A DNA stretch of 64,000 nucleotides from an uncultured Flavobacteriales bacterium (lineage in GTDB: Bacteria > Bacteroidota > Bacteroidia > Flavobacteriales_D > Sanyastnellaceae): contig CAJQLF010000018.1 in NCBI GenBank assembly GCA_905479115.1, forward strand, positions 1 through 64,000, written 5' to 3'. Every line of letters begins with the position of its first letter. Within the stretch, counting starts at the first letter, position 1. The position numbers and the translations under genes were made by a program. Of this stretch, positions 42,757 through 50,887 are shown in pieces. The notes beneath the pieces are model-generated. The model did not search any database. It was not told the DNA's origin and was given only the letters and a program-made list of their open reading frames with translations.

Positions 42757-42793
42757 TGTTCGGGATAATTTGCCGATTTTATTGAATAGAAGC

Positions 42794-42826
42794 AACCAAT
42801 GGTGATCTCCATTGGTTTCTTTTTTT
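42794..42826 (+). terminator. Rho-independent terminator of the sigma factor gene
   Basis: A 9-bp stem (42794-42802 with 42809-42817) and six-base loop are followed by TCTTTTTTT. Confidence 0.8.
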
Positions 42827-42861
42827 GTGGTATACTTACCTTTTACTCCAAAGCGTCTGAA

Positions 42862-45800
42862 ATGATTCATTTGCCTAAGTCATTCTTTTCGGGGGTTCTC
42901 TTCCTCTCTTCGGCTTTTGCCCTCATGCCGAATCAAGCAATTTCTCAACTCGAAGTTGAAACAAACTTGACGCTTGAAGAATACGTTAACGATATTCTCC
43001 TTGGCAGCGGAATCCAAGCCACGAATATCACGTATACGGGAGGGACCAACCAGCTTGGATACATGACAGGGGCTGAAGACGTGTTCTCAATCAATTCAGG
43101 ATTGATCTTGAGTTGTGACGTTGCAGAAAACTTAGAATGTCCGACAGACTTTCTGACCTGCGACGGATGCTTAGGGGGGGGATTCAATGATCCTGATTTA
43201 TTGGACATTGCAAACTCTGTCCCACCCTTGATTGGCGAATCTTTTTCTGTCAATTCTGTCAATGATGGGTGTGTGCTTGAATTCGACTTTGTAGCGGCAG
43301 GTGATACAATCAGCTTTAATTATGTGTTTGGGTCTGATGAGTACGAGACCTGGATTAATACGCAATACAACGATGTTTTTGCTTTTTTCTTGAGTGGACC
43401 AGGAATCACGGGGCCATACGATAGCCCTGCAGGATTCCCAGATGGGTCAGTCAACATCGCAGGCGTTCCGGATACGGACCCGGTTCTTCCGATTACCATT
43501 TCTTCGGTAAACTCGGGTACAAACCCCGAATATTACATCGATAATCAGGGGGGGACAGATGTCTGCATCAACGGATATACCGTTCCTTTTACGGCGATGC
43601 ACCCGGTTGAATGTGGAGAGACCTATCACATCAAACTAGCCATCGCAGACGGTTCAGATACAGCGCTCGAGTCCATTGTGGTCTTGGAAGAAGGCTCCTT
43701 TGAATCCAATGCGGTTGTTCAAATTGATTTGTCCATTGATGTGGGAGGACCAGATGCGAATACGATTTATGAAGATTGTGGACAAGCTACGCTGACGTTT
43801 GAGCGCCCCGTGGAGACCATTCTCGAAATTCAAGAGATGGTATACATCGATTACGGCAACAGTGTAGCGACCAATGGGGTTGACTATGGTCAGCCCCAGC
43901 CTGACGGGTCTTTGCTGCCTCTGCCGGATTCTGTGGTTTTTGAGCCTTTTGTGAGCATTGTGGAATTTGTATTGGTCGCGGATATTGATGGCATAGATGA
44001 GGGGCCTGAACTGGTGGAGATGCAAATTGAGAACGTCGCGGCTTGCAACGGAGGTGGTCTGACAACTTACTTCAGTTTTTACGTGGCGGAAGATCCGCCT
44101 CCTTTTGTGGTGGAAGATTTTTTCACGACCATATGTCAAGGGGATGAGATTGAGGTAGGCCCTGTTGTAACAGGAGGATACGGAAACTACACATTTGATT
44201 GGGATTGTCCTGAAGGGGATGATGAGGCATTATTGTTGATGGCACCTCTGGACGACTGGTCGTGTTTTGTAACAGTAGGTGACACATGTGATTTAGCCCT
44301 GAACCCTCAGACGGTCGAAGTGGCCATTGAAGTATTGGAATTTCCACCACTGGAAATCGCAATCAATGAAGAGGGGCCCATTGTTTTGGAATGCAACGGT
44401 TCGGCGGATATTAGCTCAACAGCATCAGGCGGGGATGGCGTTTATACGTACACCTGGTCGGACCAAGATGGGGCGAATCTGTGGCCTTCTTGGTGGGATC
44501 CAAGTATCCTCACGTTAAGCACTTGGGCCAACGCCGATGAGGTGTTCGTGACCTTGACGGACGGTTGTGGTTTCGAAGTAGTTGACAGCATTGAAGTTGA
44601 ATACAACATCCCCTCGATTGAAATTACAGTGGATGATGAGGTGACCGTGTTGTGCAACGACCCCTTCACAGTCGCGGCTTCAGCCAGTGGCCAGGCTCCG
44701 TTTTTTTACACCTGGTTGAATGGCAACCAGTGGTTAGATTTTGACAATACGTTGAATTGGCAAACCAGCACCGATGCAACGTTAACGTTACAAGTGTCGG
44801 ACAATTGCGGTCAATCCGAGGAAGCAATCGTCCAGATTACAGTTGATGCTCCTGACGTTGAAGTTTCTTTGCCTCAAAGCTTGGTCGGACCGTGTACAGA
44901 AGTTTTCGATGTCATGGCAAGCGTCACCAGCGGGTCAGGCGGCTATCAATACACATGGTATCAGAACGGAATCAACTTGAATGAATCCGGTTCGAGCATC
45001 GACGTACAACTTTCGGAGTCCAGTACGATTTCCGTGAATGTTGACGATGGATGCGGTCAAAGTGGCAGCGCGAGCGCAATGGTCACCATTGATAATCCGC
45101 CTTTGGTCATCGAGTTGGGTCCCGATGTGTACGCGAGTTGCATCGATTTCACCAACATTCCGGTGGATATTGTCAGTGGGTCGGGTGCATACGCGTATGA
45201 ATGGTCAGTGAGCGGTGAGCCATACGATCAAGGTCCTGACATTACCGTTCAATCCTATGGAACGATTCCAATTTCCGTTTCGGTCACCGATGGATGCGGT
45301 GGAGCGGACGAGGACTCATTGGTGTACCACATTCCCGATATTCCGCTCGGCGTCCAAATGACTCCCTCTCAGACGATTTGCGCTGGAGATGGTATCTCAT
45401 TGGAAGTGGAGGCCACTGGAGGAGAAGATGGTTTTGTTTACTTCTGGCCTACGCTTGATGCATATGGCCCGGTACAATACATCACCCCGCTGCAGTCGGC
45501 TGTTTATCCTGTTGTTGCAACAGATATTTGCGGGGATGCGATTGATACTTCCACCAATATTGAAGTTCAGTATCTGTTCAGCGACTTCGTGGCGAGCATG
45601 TCTGAGACGGATGAAAATCTTTACACGTTCCGCGCGACTCCTTCACCGGAAGAGCCATTTGATGGCGCTTATTCATATCACTGGGATTTCGGTGATGGTT
45701 CTACAGCAGATGAACCGATAACGACGCATCTCTTTGACGGTTTGAGTGATTATACGGTTTCATTGGACATCACGAGTTCGGTGGGCTGCACAAATCAAGC

Positions 45801-46101
45801 CTATACCGTCGTTCGCGGCCCCGTTCTTTTGTATGTGCCAACGGCATTTACGCCGAACAATGATGGAATCAACGATGGATTCAAGGTGATTGGAAGCCAA
45901 ATCATGAACTATGAAATCTGGGTCATGAACCGCTGGGGCGAATTGGTTTTCCACAGCACGAGCTTAGAGGATGTATGGGTTGGGGATGTGCAAGGAGGGA
46001 CGCATTATGCTGAAAATGGCATCTACAATTGGCTGATTCGCTTGAAAGGATTTAACACCGATGCGGAGGAGTATTCTGGCACGCTTCAATTGATGCGATA
46101 G
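42862..46101 (+). CDS. Giant T9SS type B surface protein with choice-of-anchor L domain and Ig-like repeats
   Basis: The 1079-residue protein has a signal peptide ending near QAISQ. A choice-of-anchor L domain (about 35-295) follows, with YVFGSDEYETWINTQYNDVFAFFLSGPG. A Calx-like region comes next, then about five Ig/SprB-like repeats of about 90 residues, each ending in motifs such as DGCG or DNCGQ. A PKD domain (about 940-990, YHWDFGDGSTADE) precedes a CHU_C-type C-terminus with PTAFTPNNDGINDGFKV, WVMNRWGELVFHS and NGIYNWLIRLKG. It is probably exported by the T9SS and attached to the surface or secreted. It may be an adhesin or motility-related protein. Confidence 0.85.
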   Translation: MIHLPKSFFSGVLFLSSAFALMPNQAISQLEVETNLTLEEYVNDILLGSGIQATNITYTGGTNQLGYMTGAEDVFSINSGLILSCDVAENLECPTDFLTCDGCLGGGFNDPDLLDIANSVPPLIGESFSVNSVNDGCVLEFDFVAAGDTISFNYVFGSDEYETWINTQYNDVFAFFLSGPGITGPYDSPAGFPDGSVNIAGVPDTDPVLPITISSVNSGTNPEYYIDNQGGTDVCINGYTVPFTAMHPVECGETYHIKLAIADGSDTALESIVVLEEGSFESNAVVQIDLSIDVGGPDANTIYEDCGQATLTFERPVETILEIQEMVYIDYGNSVATNGVDYGQPQPDGSLLPLPDSVVFEPFVSIVEFVLVADIDGIDEGPELVEMQIENVAACNGGGLTTYFSFYVAEDPPPFVVEDFFTTICQGDEIEVGPVVTGGYGNYTFDWDCPEGDDEALLLMAPLDDWSCFVTVGDTCDLALNPQTVEVAIEVLEFPPLEIAINEEGPIVLECNGSADISSTASGGDGVYTYTWSDQDGANLWPSWWDPSILTLSTWANADEVFVTLTDGCGFEVVDSIEVEYNIPSIEITVDDEVTVLCNDPFTVAASASGQAPFFYTWLNGNQWLDFDNTLNWQTSTDATLTLQVSDNCGQSEEAIVQITVDAPDVEVSLPQSLVGPCTEVFDVMASVTSGSGGYQYTWYQNGINLNESGSSIDVQLSESSTISVNVDDGCGQSGSASAMVTIDNPPLVIELGPDVYASCIDFTNIPVDIVSGSGAYAYEWSVSGEPYDQGPDITVQSYGTIPISVSVTDGCGGADEDSLVYHIPDIPLGVQMTPSQTICAGDGISLEVEATGGEDGFVYFWPTLDAYGPVQYITPLQSAVYPVVATDICGDAIDTSTNIEVQYLFSDFVASMSETDENLYTFRATPSPEEPFDGAYSYHWDFGDGSTADEPITTHLFDGLSDYTVSLDITSSVGCTNQAYTVVRGPVLLYVPTAFTPNNDGINDGFKVIGSQIMNYEIWVMNRWGELVFHSTSLEDVWVGDVQGGTHYAENGIYNWLIRLKGFNTDAEEYSGTLQLMR

Positions 46102-46170
46102 TACGAATGATTCATTAAGGAGTCTTTTGGTTGGATACTTTGGGTGAATTCAAGTTCGAGATTTGTTTGA

Positions 46171-46205
46171 GCAAAAAAAAGACCGCTTTCAAAGCGGTCT
46201 TTTTG
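46171..46205. terminator. Bidirectional terminator
   Basis: An 8-bp stem (GACCGCTT/AAGCGGTC, 46181-46199) is flanked by runs of A on the left and T on the right. It lies between the convergent T9SS gene and the small membrane protein gene and can serve both. Confidence 0.82.
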
Positions 46206-46221
46206 CGAATGGTTGGTGGAT

Positions 46222-46614
46222 TTATTTGGCCTTGACTAAACCGAAAACAGCCAGCGCAATGGCAAGCATGTCGGGAACGGCCATTTCAGTGCTGAAGTTC
46301 ATCACTGTGGAATTGCTAAATACGGTAAAGAACAAGGCCAACAAAACACCCGTGCCGATAATGTAGGCGATGAGGGCATTCTTTGCAGTATTCATTGAGC
46401 AAGACCGAATCAAGATCAGTGTGAGACCAAGCATCAAGAGTGCAGGAGAAAGTCCATAGTGAAACATGGTTGCCATTTCAAGCAGTTCAGGAGATTCGGT
46501 TGCACGTGTTTCGCCTACCATTTGCATGGCCATTGAATCAGGTGCAAAAAGCATGATGATGCCCATGAGCGCATTGTACGCGCCTAGAATTGTGAGGGTC
46601 GTTGACGTTTTCAT
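46222..46614 (-). CDS. Small four-helix membrane protein of unknown function
   Basis: The 130-residue protein has about four hydrophobic helices with short loops, so it is an inner-membrane protein. I do not recognise a named family. The ATG at 46614 is favoured over an upstream one at 46644 because a TAGGTTTG -7 box (46642-46649) leaves a 27-nt leader and would overlap the longer frame. It lies alone between two convergent or divergent units. Confidence 0.7.
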   Translation of the reverse strand: MKTSTTLTILGAYNALMGIIMLFAPDSMAMQMVGETRATESPELLEMATMFHYGLSPALLMLGLTLILIRSCSMNTAKNALIAYIIGTGVLLALFFTVFSNSTVMNFSTEMAVPDMLAIALAVFGLVKAK

Positions 46615-46641
46615 CGAGAGAAGGATTGGTTTTTGAATGGG

Positions 46642-46672
46642 CAAACCTAGGAAATCAAGCTTGAAAAGTCAA
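46642..46672 (-). promoter_or_regulatory. Promoter of the small membrane protein gene
   Basis: On the minus strand a TTG (46670-46672), a 20-base spacer and TAGGTTTG (46642-46649) match the Bacteroidetes -33/-7 arrangement. Confidence 0.55.
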
Positions 46673-46773
46673 TTTAAATCAATGCCCAGATCAACCTTTC
46701 ATTGAGTCAAGCCGTTGGCTGTCAAAAAGACTTCTTCTGCCACAGTGTTCGATAATGCTGTTTCTTTGCGACC

Positions 46774-48084
46774 ATGAAATCTAGTTCTAATTCTTTCCGA
46801 GGACCATTTATCGTGGTTACGACGTTGTTCTTTATGTGGGGATTCATCACGGTCATGGTGGATGCTTTGGTTCCTCGTTTGAAAGACGTTTTTGAATTGA
46901 CCTTACTCCAAGCGGGTCTCGTTCAATTTGCTTGGTTCGCTGCTTATGGCTTATTGAGTATTCCAGGTGGTAACCTTATAGAGCGCATTGGATACAAACG
47001 GGGAATTTTGGTTGGGTTGAGCCTTGCCGCCATGGGTTGCCTTTTGTTCTATCCCGCTGCAGCGACCCGAACCTACGGCTTGTTTTTGCTTGCTCTCTTC
47101 GTCGTAGCAGGAGGAATTACTTTGTTGCAAGTGGCTGCAAATCCTTACATCTCCGTGCTGGGCGATCCTGAGAAAGCTTCGAGTCGATTGAATCTGGCCC
47201 AAGCATTCAATTCGCTTGGAACAACCATCGCTCCAGTCGTGGCGGCTAGTTTTCTGTTGAGCGATGAAATCCTCTCGACCAAGGAACAGGTGGGCTTGTC
47301 CGTTGGAGAAATGGAGTCGTATAGATTAGCGGAGGCGGCGGCAGTTCAGGGTCCTTTCGTCTCTTTGGCATTGGGTTTTTTGCTGCTTGCTGTGCTCATT
47401 GGTGTCAGTAAACTTCCCCGAATTTTGGGTGGTAGTGTGGGAGGTGGCTTGGCCAAGGCGTGGGCGAACAAGACACTCCGATATGGAGCGCTCGGCATTT
47501 TCGTGTACGTAGGTGCTGAAGTCGCCATCGGTTCGTATATGGTTGGATACGGTTTAGAATTGGGAGTGGAATCGGTCATTCGAGAAACCTCATGGCTTTC
47601 GTCCATGGCAGCGGTTGCAGCATCCATAAGCGGCAAGACACTGGAGGGGATGGACGCGAAGGGGCTCATCGGAGCACTTCTGACGTTTTATTGGGGAGGA
47701 GCTATGATTGGCCGGTTTATCGGTTCGATTATTATGCAGAAGCTGGCGCCGCAGCGCTTGTTAGGCTTTTTTGCTCTTGGTGCTGTGTCATTGATTATTC
47801 TGAGCATGGTGACGAGTGGTGTAACAGCGATTTTAGCTTTGATCGGTGTTGGATTCTTCAATAGCATCATGTTCCCGACTATTTTCACTCTGGGGATTGG
47901 TGAGTTGGGAGACCTGAAACCATTAGGCAGCGGAATCCTTTGCACGGCTATTGTCGGGGGGGCATTCATTCCACCCGCTGTAGGTGCTTTGGCCGATGGT
48001 TTTGGCTTTGCAGTTGCCTTGGTGCTTCCTGTCCTTTGCTACATGTACATTCAGTATTTTGCTACACAAGTTGCGAAATCGTGA
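46774..48084 (+). CDS. FucP-type sugar MFS transporter
   Basis: The 436-residue protein has twelve predicted membrane helices and the FucP/GluP pattern: FFMWGFITVMVDALVPRLK at the N-terminus, PGGNLIERIGYKRGI near residue 65, LLQVAANPYISVLG near 113, and FNSIMFPTIFTLGIG near the C-terminus. It should import a hexose (fucose, glucose or galactose) with protons. Specificity is unclear. The start is preceded by TTTCTTTG (one mismatch to the -7 consensus), five bases upstream. Confidence 0.92.
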   Translation: MKSSSNSFRGPFIVVTTLFFMWGFITVMVDALVPRLKDVFELTLLQAGLVQFAWFAAYGLLSIPGGNLIERIGYKRGILVGLSLAAMGCLLFYPAAATRTYGLFLLALFVVAGGITLLQVAANPYISVLGDPEKASSRLNLAQAFNSLGTTIAPVVAASFLLSDEILSTKEQVGLSVGEMESYRLAEAAAVQGPFVSLALGFLLLAVLIGVSKLPRILGGSVGGGLAKAWANKTLRYGALGIFVYVGAEVAIGSYMVGYGLELGVESVIRETSWLSSMAAVAASISGKTLEGMDAKGLIGALLTFYWGGAMIGRFIGSIIMQKLAPQRLLGFFALGAVSLIILSMVTSGVTAILALIGVGFFNSIMFPTIFTLGIGELGDLKPLGSGILCTAIVGGAFIPPAVGALADGFGFAVALVLPVLCYMYIQYFATQVAKS

Positions 48085-48232
48085 CGTTTAGAAGGCGAAT
48101 TCTTGTCTTTTAGATAAAATTCCTTAACAAAGAGGGAATCTTTTTGCACAGTGACAACTATTTGCCGAGTTTTTGTGTTCTTTCGTTGTTGAGATACTGA
48201 AACGCGTGTGCAGCGCACTAACAAACCGAAGA

Positions 48233-48376
48233 ATGGCCCGTAAAAAGCGAGAAAAAGAACTTCAGCCGAATATCAAAGTACGACTGGATCGAAGAACTGT
48301 CATTACGGTGCGTGATCAGGAGAAATTGGCGTTTTGGAAGGAGAAATACCCCGGACTCGAAATTTTAGAGGAGTAA
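48233..48376 (+). CDS. Small basic protein, 47 residues
   Basis: The 47-residue product is lysine- and arginine-rich at the start (MARKKREKELQ) and acidic at the end. I do not recognise a family. The ATG at 48233 is the natural start, since longer frames lack a convincing N-terminus. It is followed by a palindrome overlapping its stop and a strong terminator, which supports it being a transcribed gene. Confidence 0.55.
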   Translation: MARKKREKELQPNIKVRLDRRTVITVRDQEKLAFWKEKYPGLEILEE

Positions 48377-48389
48377 GCGCAAGCGCTTA
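48374..48389. repeat. Perfect palindrome overlapping the stop codon of the small basic protein
   Basis: TAAGCGC and GCGCTTA (7-bp arms) flank two bases; the first TAA is the stop of the 47-residue gene. It lies seven bases before the terminator hairpin, so it could be a regulatory site or part of the 3' structure. Confidence 0.6.
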
Positions 48390-48395
48390 ACTTCT

Positions 48396-48439
48396 ATTGC
48401 ATTAAAAAAGCCGGGGAAACCCGGCTTTTTTAATGCAAT
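48396..48439. terminator. Bidirectional terminator with a 20-bp perfect stem
   Basis: The arms 48396-48415 and 48420-48439 are perfect inverse complements closing a GAAA tetraloop. Runs of A and T lie within the stem. The length is unusual. It lies between the convergent small basic protein gene and the winged-helix-like gene. Confidence 0.85.
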
Positions 48440-48476
48440 GAAGTTTGAAATGCATTCAAACGAAGGGGTTTAATTC

Positions 48477-48746
48477 CTAAGCAACTTCGTTCTGCTTCCA
48501 GGGAGCAAATGCGAGTTGTTCGCGTCCTTTTTTCGTAAGCGTATATCCATTTTTATTCTGGAGCATGCCATCCAGGTATAGGTTGGTAATGCGCTCACCA
48601 ATTCGTGCTTGCCCAACACTCAAATCCGTGTCTGCTTCGATTCGCTTCCAGAAGTTTCGCTCCAACACCGCGAGGCGGATGTGAGATTGTTGTTCTTGCT
48701 TATACGTTTGGATGATATCCAGGATCATATAATCGTACTTATCCAT
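48477..48746 (-). CDS. Small protein, possible winged-helix-type regulator
   Basis: The 89-residue protein shows DYMILDIIQTYK, a helical middle and a C-terminal YLDGMLQNKNGYTLTKKGREQL. This order resembles a winged-helix DNA-binding protein with a wing and TKKGREQL helix, but I cannot assign a family. It is a cytoplasmic, single-domain protein. A 206-bp upstream region precedes the aat gene, with no clear -7 box. Confidence 0.6.
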   Translation of the reverse strand: MDKYDYMILDIIQTYKQEQQSHIRLAVLERNFWKRIEADTDLSVGQARIGERITNLYLDGMLQNKNGYTLTKKGREQLAFAPWKQNEVA

Positions 48747-48952
48747 GGTGCTTTGATTTGGTGTAGGTTAGGGAGGCGATTCTAAGTTGTGCGTTCATGC
48801 TGTGATCTACGTTACGAACAGCCGCAAATTAGACGGCACCGTGTGCAATGCAGTCGAGAAGAGAAAGGAAATATGAACGATTTGTTAACGGTATTCAGCG
48901 GAATGTTAATTTCTTGTGAATTAACAGGTCTAAACCACCATGAATCAGTCGT

Positions 48953-49651
48953 TTAAGTCGATTCGGTCGTCCATGGGGATCGCACGGTCTTCCCTCCAGC
49001 TAAGTGCGTTCTGAGCAATTTCATGTAAGCTTCTCGCGAGATTTCCTTGGCTCCTAAGGATTTTAAGTGAGGATTGCTGATCTGACAATCGATAGGACCA
49101 AAACCTCGTGCTTTGGCCCAGTGCACAAGGTGGATAAAGGCAACCTTGGATGCATTGCTCTCGAGCGAAAACATACTTTCTCCAAAGAACATGCGGCCAA
49201 TGCTGATTCCGTATAGGCCTCCGACTAAGCCTCCGTTTCTCCAGCATTCAAAGGAGTGGGCCAAACCTAGTTTATGAAGCCGGGAGTACGCTTGGATGAT
49301 GTCCTTGGAAATCCATGTGCCTTCCGAGTTCTTGCGCACGTCAGCGCACTGTCGAATGACTTCATCAAAGGCGGTATCAATGCGAAGCTCGAATTTTTGT
49401 TGATTCAAGATATTTCGCATGCTTTTCGAAATATGCAGGTCGTCCAAGTCCAAAACCGAGCGTGTTTCAGGCGCCCACCAAAGGATGGGATCGTTTTCGC
49501 CATACCAAGGAAAAATGCCGGATTCATAGGCTGCGATTAGCCGGGCTTCCTGTAAATCACCACCGATGGCCAACAGTCCCTCCCAAGCTTCTTCCACTGG
49601 AGGAAAGGAGATGGTCGAATCGAGTTGGATGATTTTGGGGGAGCTGTTCAT
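48953..49651 (-). CDS. aat: Leucyl/phenylalanyl-tRNA--protein transferase
   Basis: The 232-residue enzyme adds Leu or Phe from charged tRNA to N-terminal Arg or Lys of proteins, marking them for degradation (N-end rule). It shows FPPVEEAWEGLLAIGGDL at the start, GIFPWYGENDPILWWAPETRSVL, and SFECWRNGGLVGGLYGISIGRMFFGESMFS. Length is normal. It is divergent from the Nudix gene, with start codons 60 bp apart. Confidence 0.96.
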   Translation of the reverse strand: MNSSPKIIQLDSTISFPPVEEAWEGLLAIGGDLQEARLIAAYESGIFPWYGENDPILWWAPETRSVLDLDDLHISKSMRNILNQQKFELRIDTAFDEVIRQCADVRKNSEGTWISKDIIQAYSRLHKLGLAHSFECWRNGGLVGGLYGISIGRMFFGESMFSLESNASKVAFIHLVHWAKARGFGPIDCQISNPHLKSLGAKEISREAYMKLLRTHLAGGKTVRSPWTTEST

Positions 49652-49698
49652 GGTGCAGAGCGACTGAACGAATTTATGGGCCTTTGGTGAGAAAGTCA

Positions 49699-49706
49699 GA
49701 CTTTTG
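49699..49706 (+). promoter_or_regulatory. -7 promoter box (GACTTTTG, one mismatch) of the Nudix gene
   Basis: It differs from TAnnTTTG only at its first base and keeps the four-base spacing (TTGG) to the ATG at 49711. Confidence 0.38.
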
Positions 49707-49710
49707 TTGG

Positions 49711-50364
49711 ATGGAAGCGGTAAACGTAAAAATTGCTGAGTTGTTGAGGAAGGTTCTGATAGAAAAGGGGGATTCTTTCAGCAAGCTTGCGGATGAGCGC
49801 ATGCCTTTTGATCGGCCGACTCCAGAAGATGCGATTCGTTCTGGGCAAAAGATTCGTCTGGCTTCGGTCGCACTTCCGGTGTTTCCTAGAGAGGGTACTT
49901 GGTGTATTTCATTGATGAAACGCACGGAATATCCAGGTGTTCACAGTGGCCAAGTTTCCATACCAGGGGGGGAGGTTGAGCCGCAAGACGGGTCGCGCTT
50001 GGAGACTGCCATTCGCGAGTTTCGAGAAGAAATGGGAGTGGAATTGCAACCGGATTTGCTGGTGGCGGGGCTTTCCGACCGTTACATTCCACCAAGCCGC
50101 TTCGCTGTATCAACATTTATTGCCGTCCTTCAAGACGAGCCGAATTGGCGAGTCGATCAGAAAGAAGTTGCAGGAGTGTTGACTATTCCCGTCAATGTGC
50201 TGCTGGAAGCAGACGCATTGCAGTCCACATCGATAGAATTTCAGCCCGGTGTAAAAGCTTCCTTACCAGCCTACCATTGGAACGGAGATGTCATTTGGGG
50301 AGCTACAGCGATCATTTTGACTGAATTTGCAATGGCATGGAGTGAAATGAAGGCGCTTCAGTAA
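49711..50364 (+). CDS. CoA-pyrophosphatase-like Nudix hydrolase
   Basis: The 217-residue protein contains a complete Nudix box: GGEVEPQDGSRLETAIREFR followed by EEMGVEL (about 91-117). The preceding HSGQVSIPGGE region matches the NUDT7/NudL-type coenzyme A diphosphatases, which cleave CoA and acyl-CoA. The ATG at 49711 is used because a one-mismatch -7 box ends four bases before it. An ATG at 49684 would put 9 residues upstream with no support. A HEAT-repeat gene follows after 14 bp, with its own promoter box. Confidence 0.88.
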   Translation: MEAVNVKIAELLRKVLIEKGDSFSKLADERMPFDRPTPEDAIRSGQKIRLASVALPVFPREGTWCISLMKRTEYPGVHSGQVSIPGGEVEPQDGSRLETAIREFREEMGVELQPDLLVAGLSDRYIPPSRFAVSTFIAVLQDEPNWRVDQKEVAGVLTIPVNVLLEADALQSTSIEFQPGVKASLPAYHWNGDVIWGATAIILTEFAMAWSEMKALQ

Positions 50365-50366
50365 CG

Positions 50367-50374
50367 TATTTTTG
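50367..50374 (+). promoter_or_regulatory. -7 promoter box (TATTTTTG) of the HEAT-repeat gene
   Basis: An exact TAnnTTTG match followed by CACC and the ATG at 50379. It lies in the 14-bp gap after the Nudix stop. Confidence 0.6.
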
Positions 50375-50378
50375 CACC

Positions 50379-50885
50379 ATGAGCGGAATTAACGGTTTGT
50401 TCTCAGAAAAAAAAGAGATGGCGCTGCAGTCCATTGAGGAGGCGCGTGAACGCGGCACATTGGAATGGGTGCGCCCGCTCCTCGAAGCCTATCGAGATCG
50501 TCCGGAGGAGGATGTGCGAAACGAAATTGGTGAAATGCTCGGATCCTTGAAAATATCTGAAGCTGCTTCTGTGCTTTCTGACGCGTTAGAAGACCCGGAA
50601 TTTGAATCGCTTCGTGCTGATATTATCCGCTTTCTCTGGAGTTGTGGATTTCAATCAGAGGATGATTTGAGGGCTGTGGTATCCAATGCCGTAGATGGAG
50701 ACTTTGCTTGTGCAATGGAGGCATTGACGTGGGTTGAAGAATTGGAACGCGCTGATGACGAGAACATCCTACTTGACTCTATTTTGCTCGTTCGTGGTGC
50801 CTTGGATGAAGAGCCAGGTGATGAACGAAAACCTTTGTTTCAAGCGATGCTCTCAGCGTTGCAAGGATTGGAACGCGATCAATAA
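50379..50885 (+). CDS. HEAT-repeat-like protein
   Basis: The 168-residue protein is alpha-helical with HEAT-like helix pairs, for instance AASVLSDALEDPEFESLRADIIRFLW. It is acidic and likely cytoplasmic. HEAT repeats bind partner proteins; no partner can be inferred. The ATG at 50379 follows a perfect -7 box at four-base spacing. It converges on the carboxyltransferase gene with a two-base gap. Confidence 0.78.
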   Translation: MSGINGLFSEKKEMALQSIEEARERGTLEWVRPLLEAYRDRPEEDVRNEIGEMLGSLKISEAASVLSDALEDPEFESLRADIIRFLWSCGFQSEDDLRAVVSNAVDGDFACAMEALTWVEELERADDENILLDSILLVRGALDEEPGDERKPLFQAMLSALQGLERDQ

Positions 50886-50887
50886 GC

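Noticed and set aside
43654-44139. 161-residue open frame on the minus strand inside the giant T9SS gene
   Set aside because: It is opposite a strongly coding repeat region and has no recognisable features.
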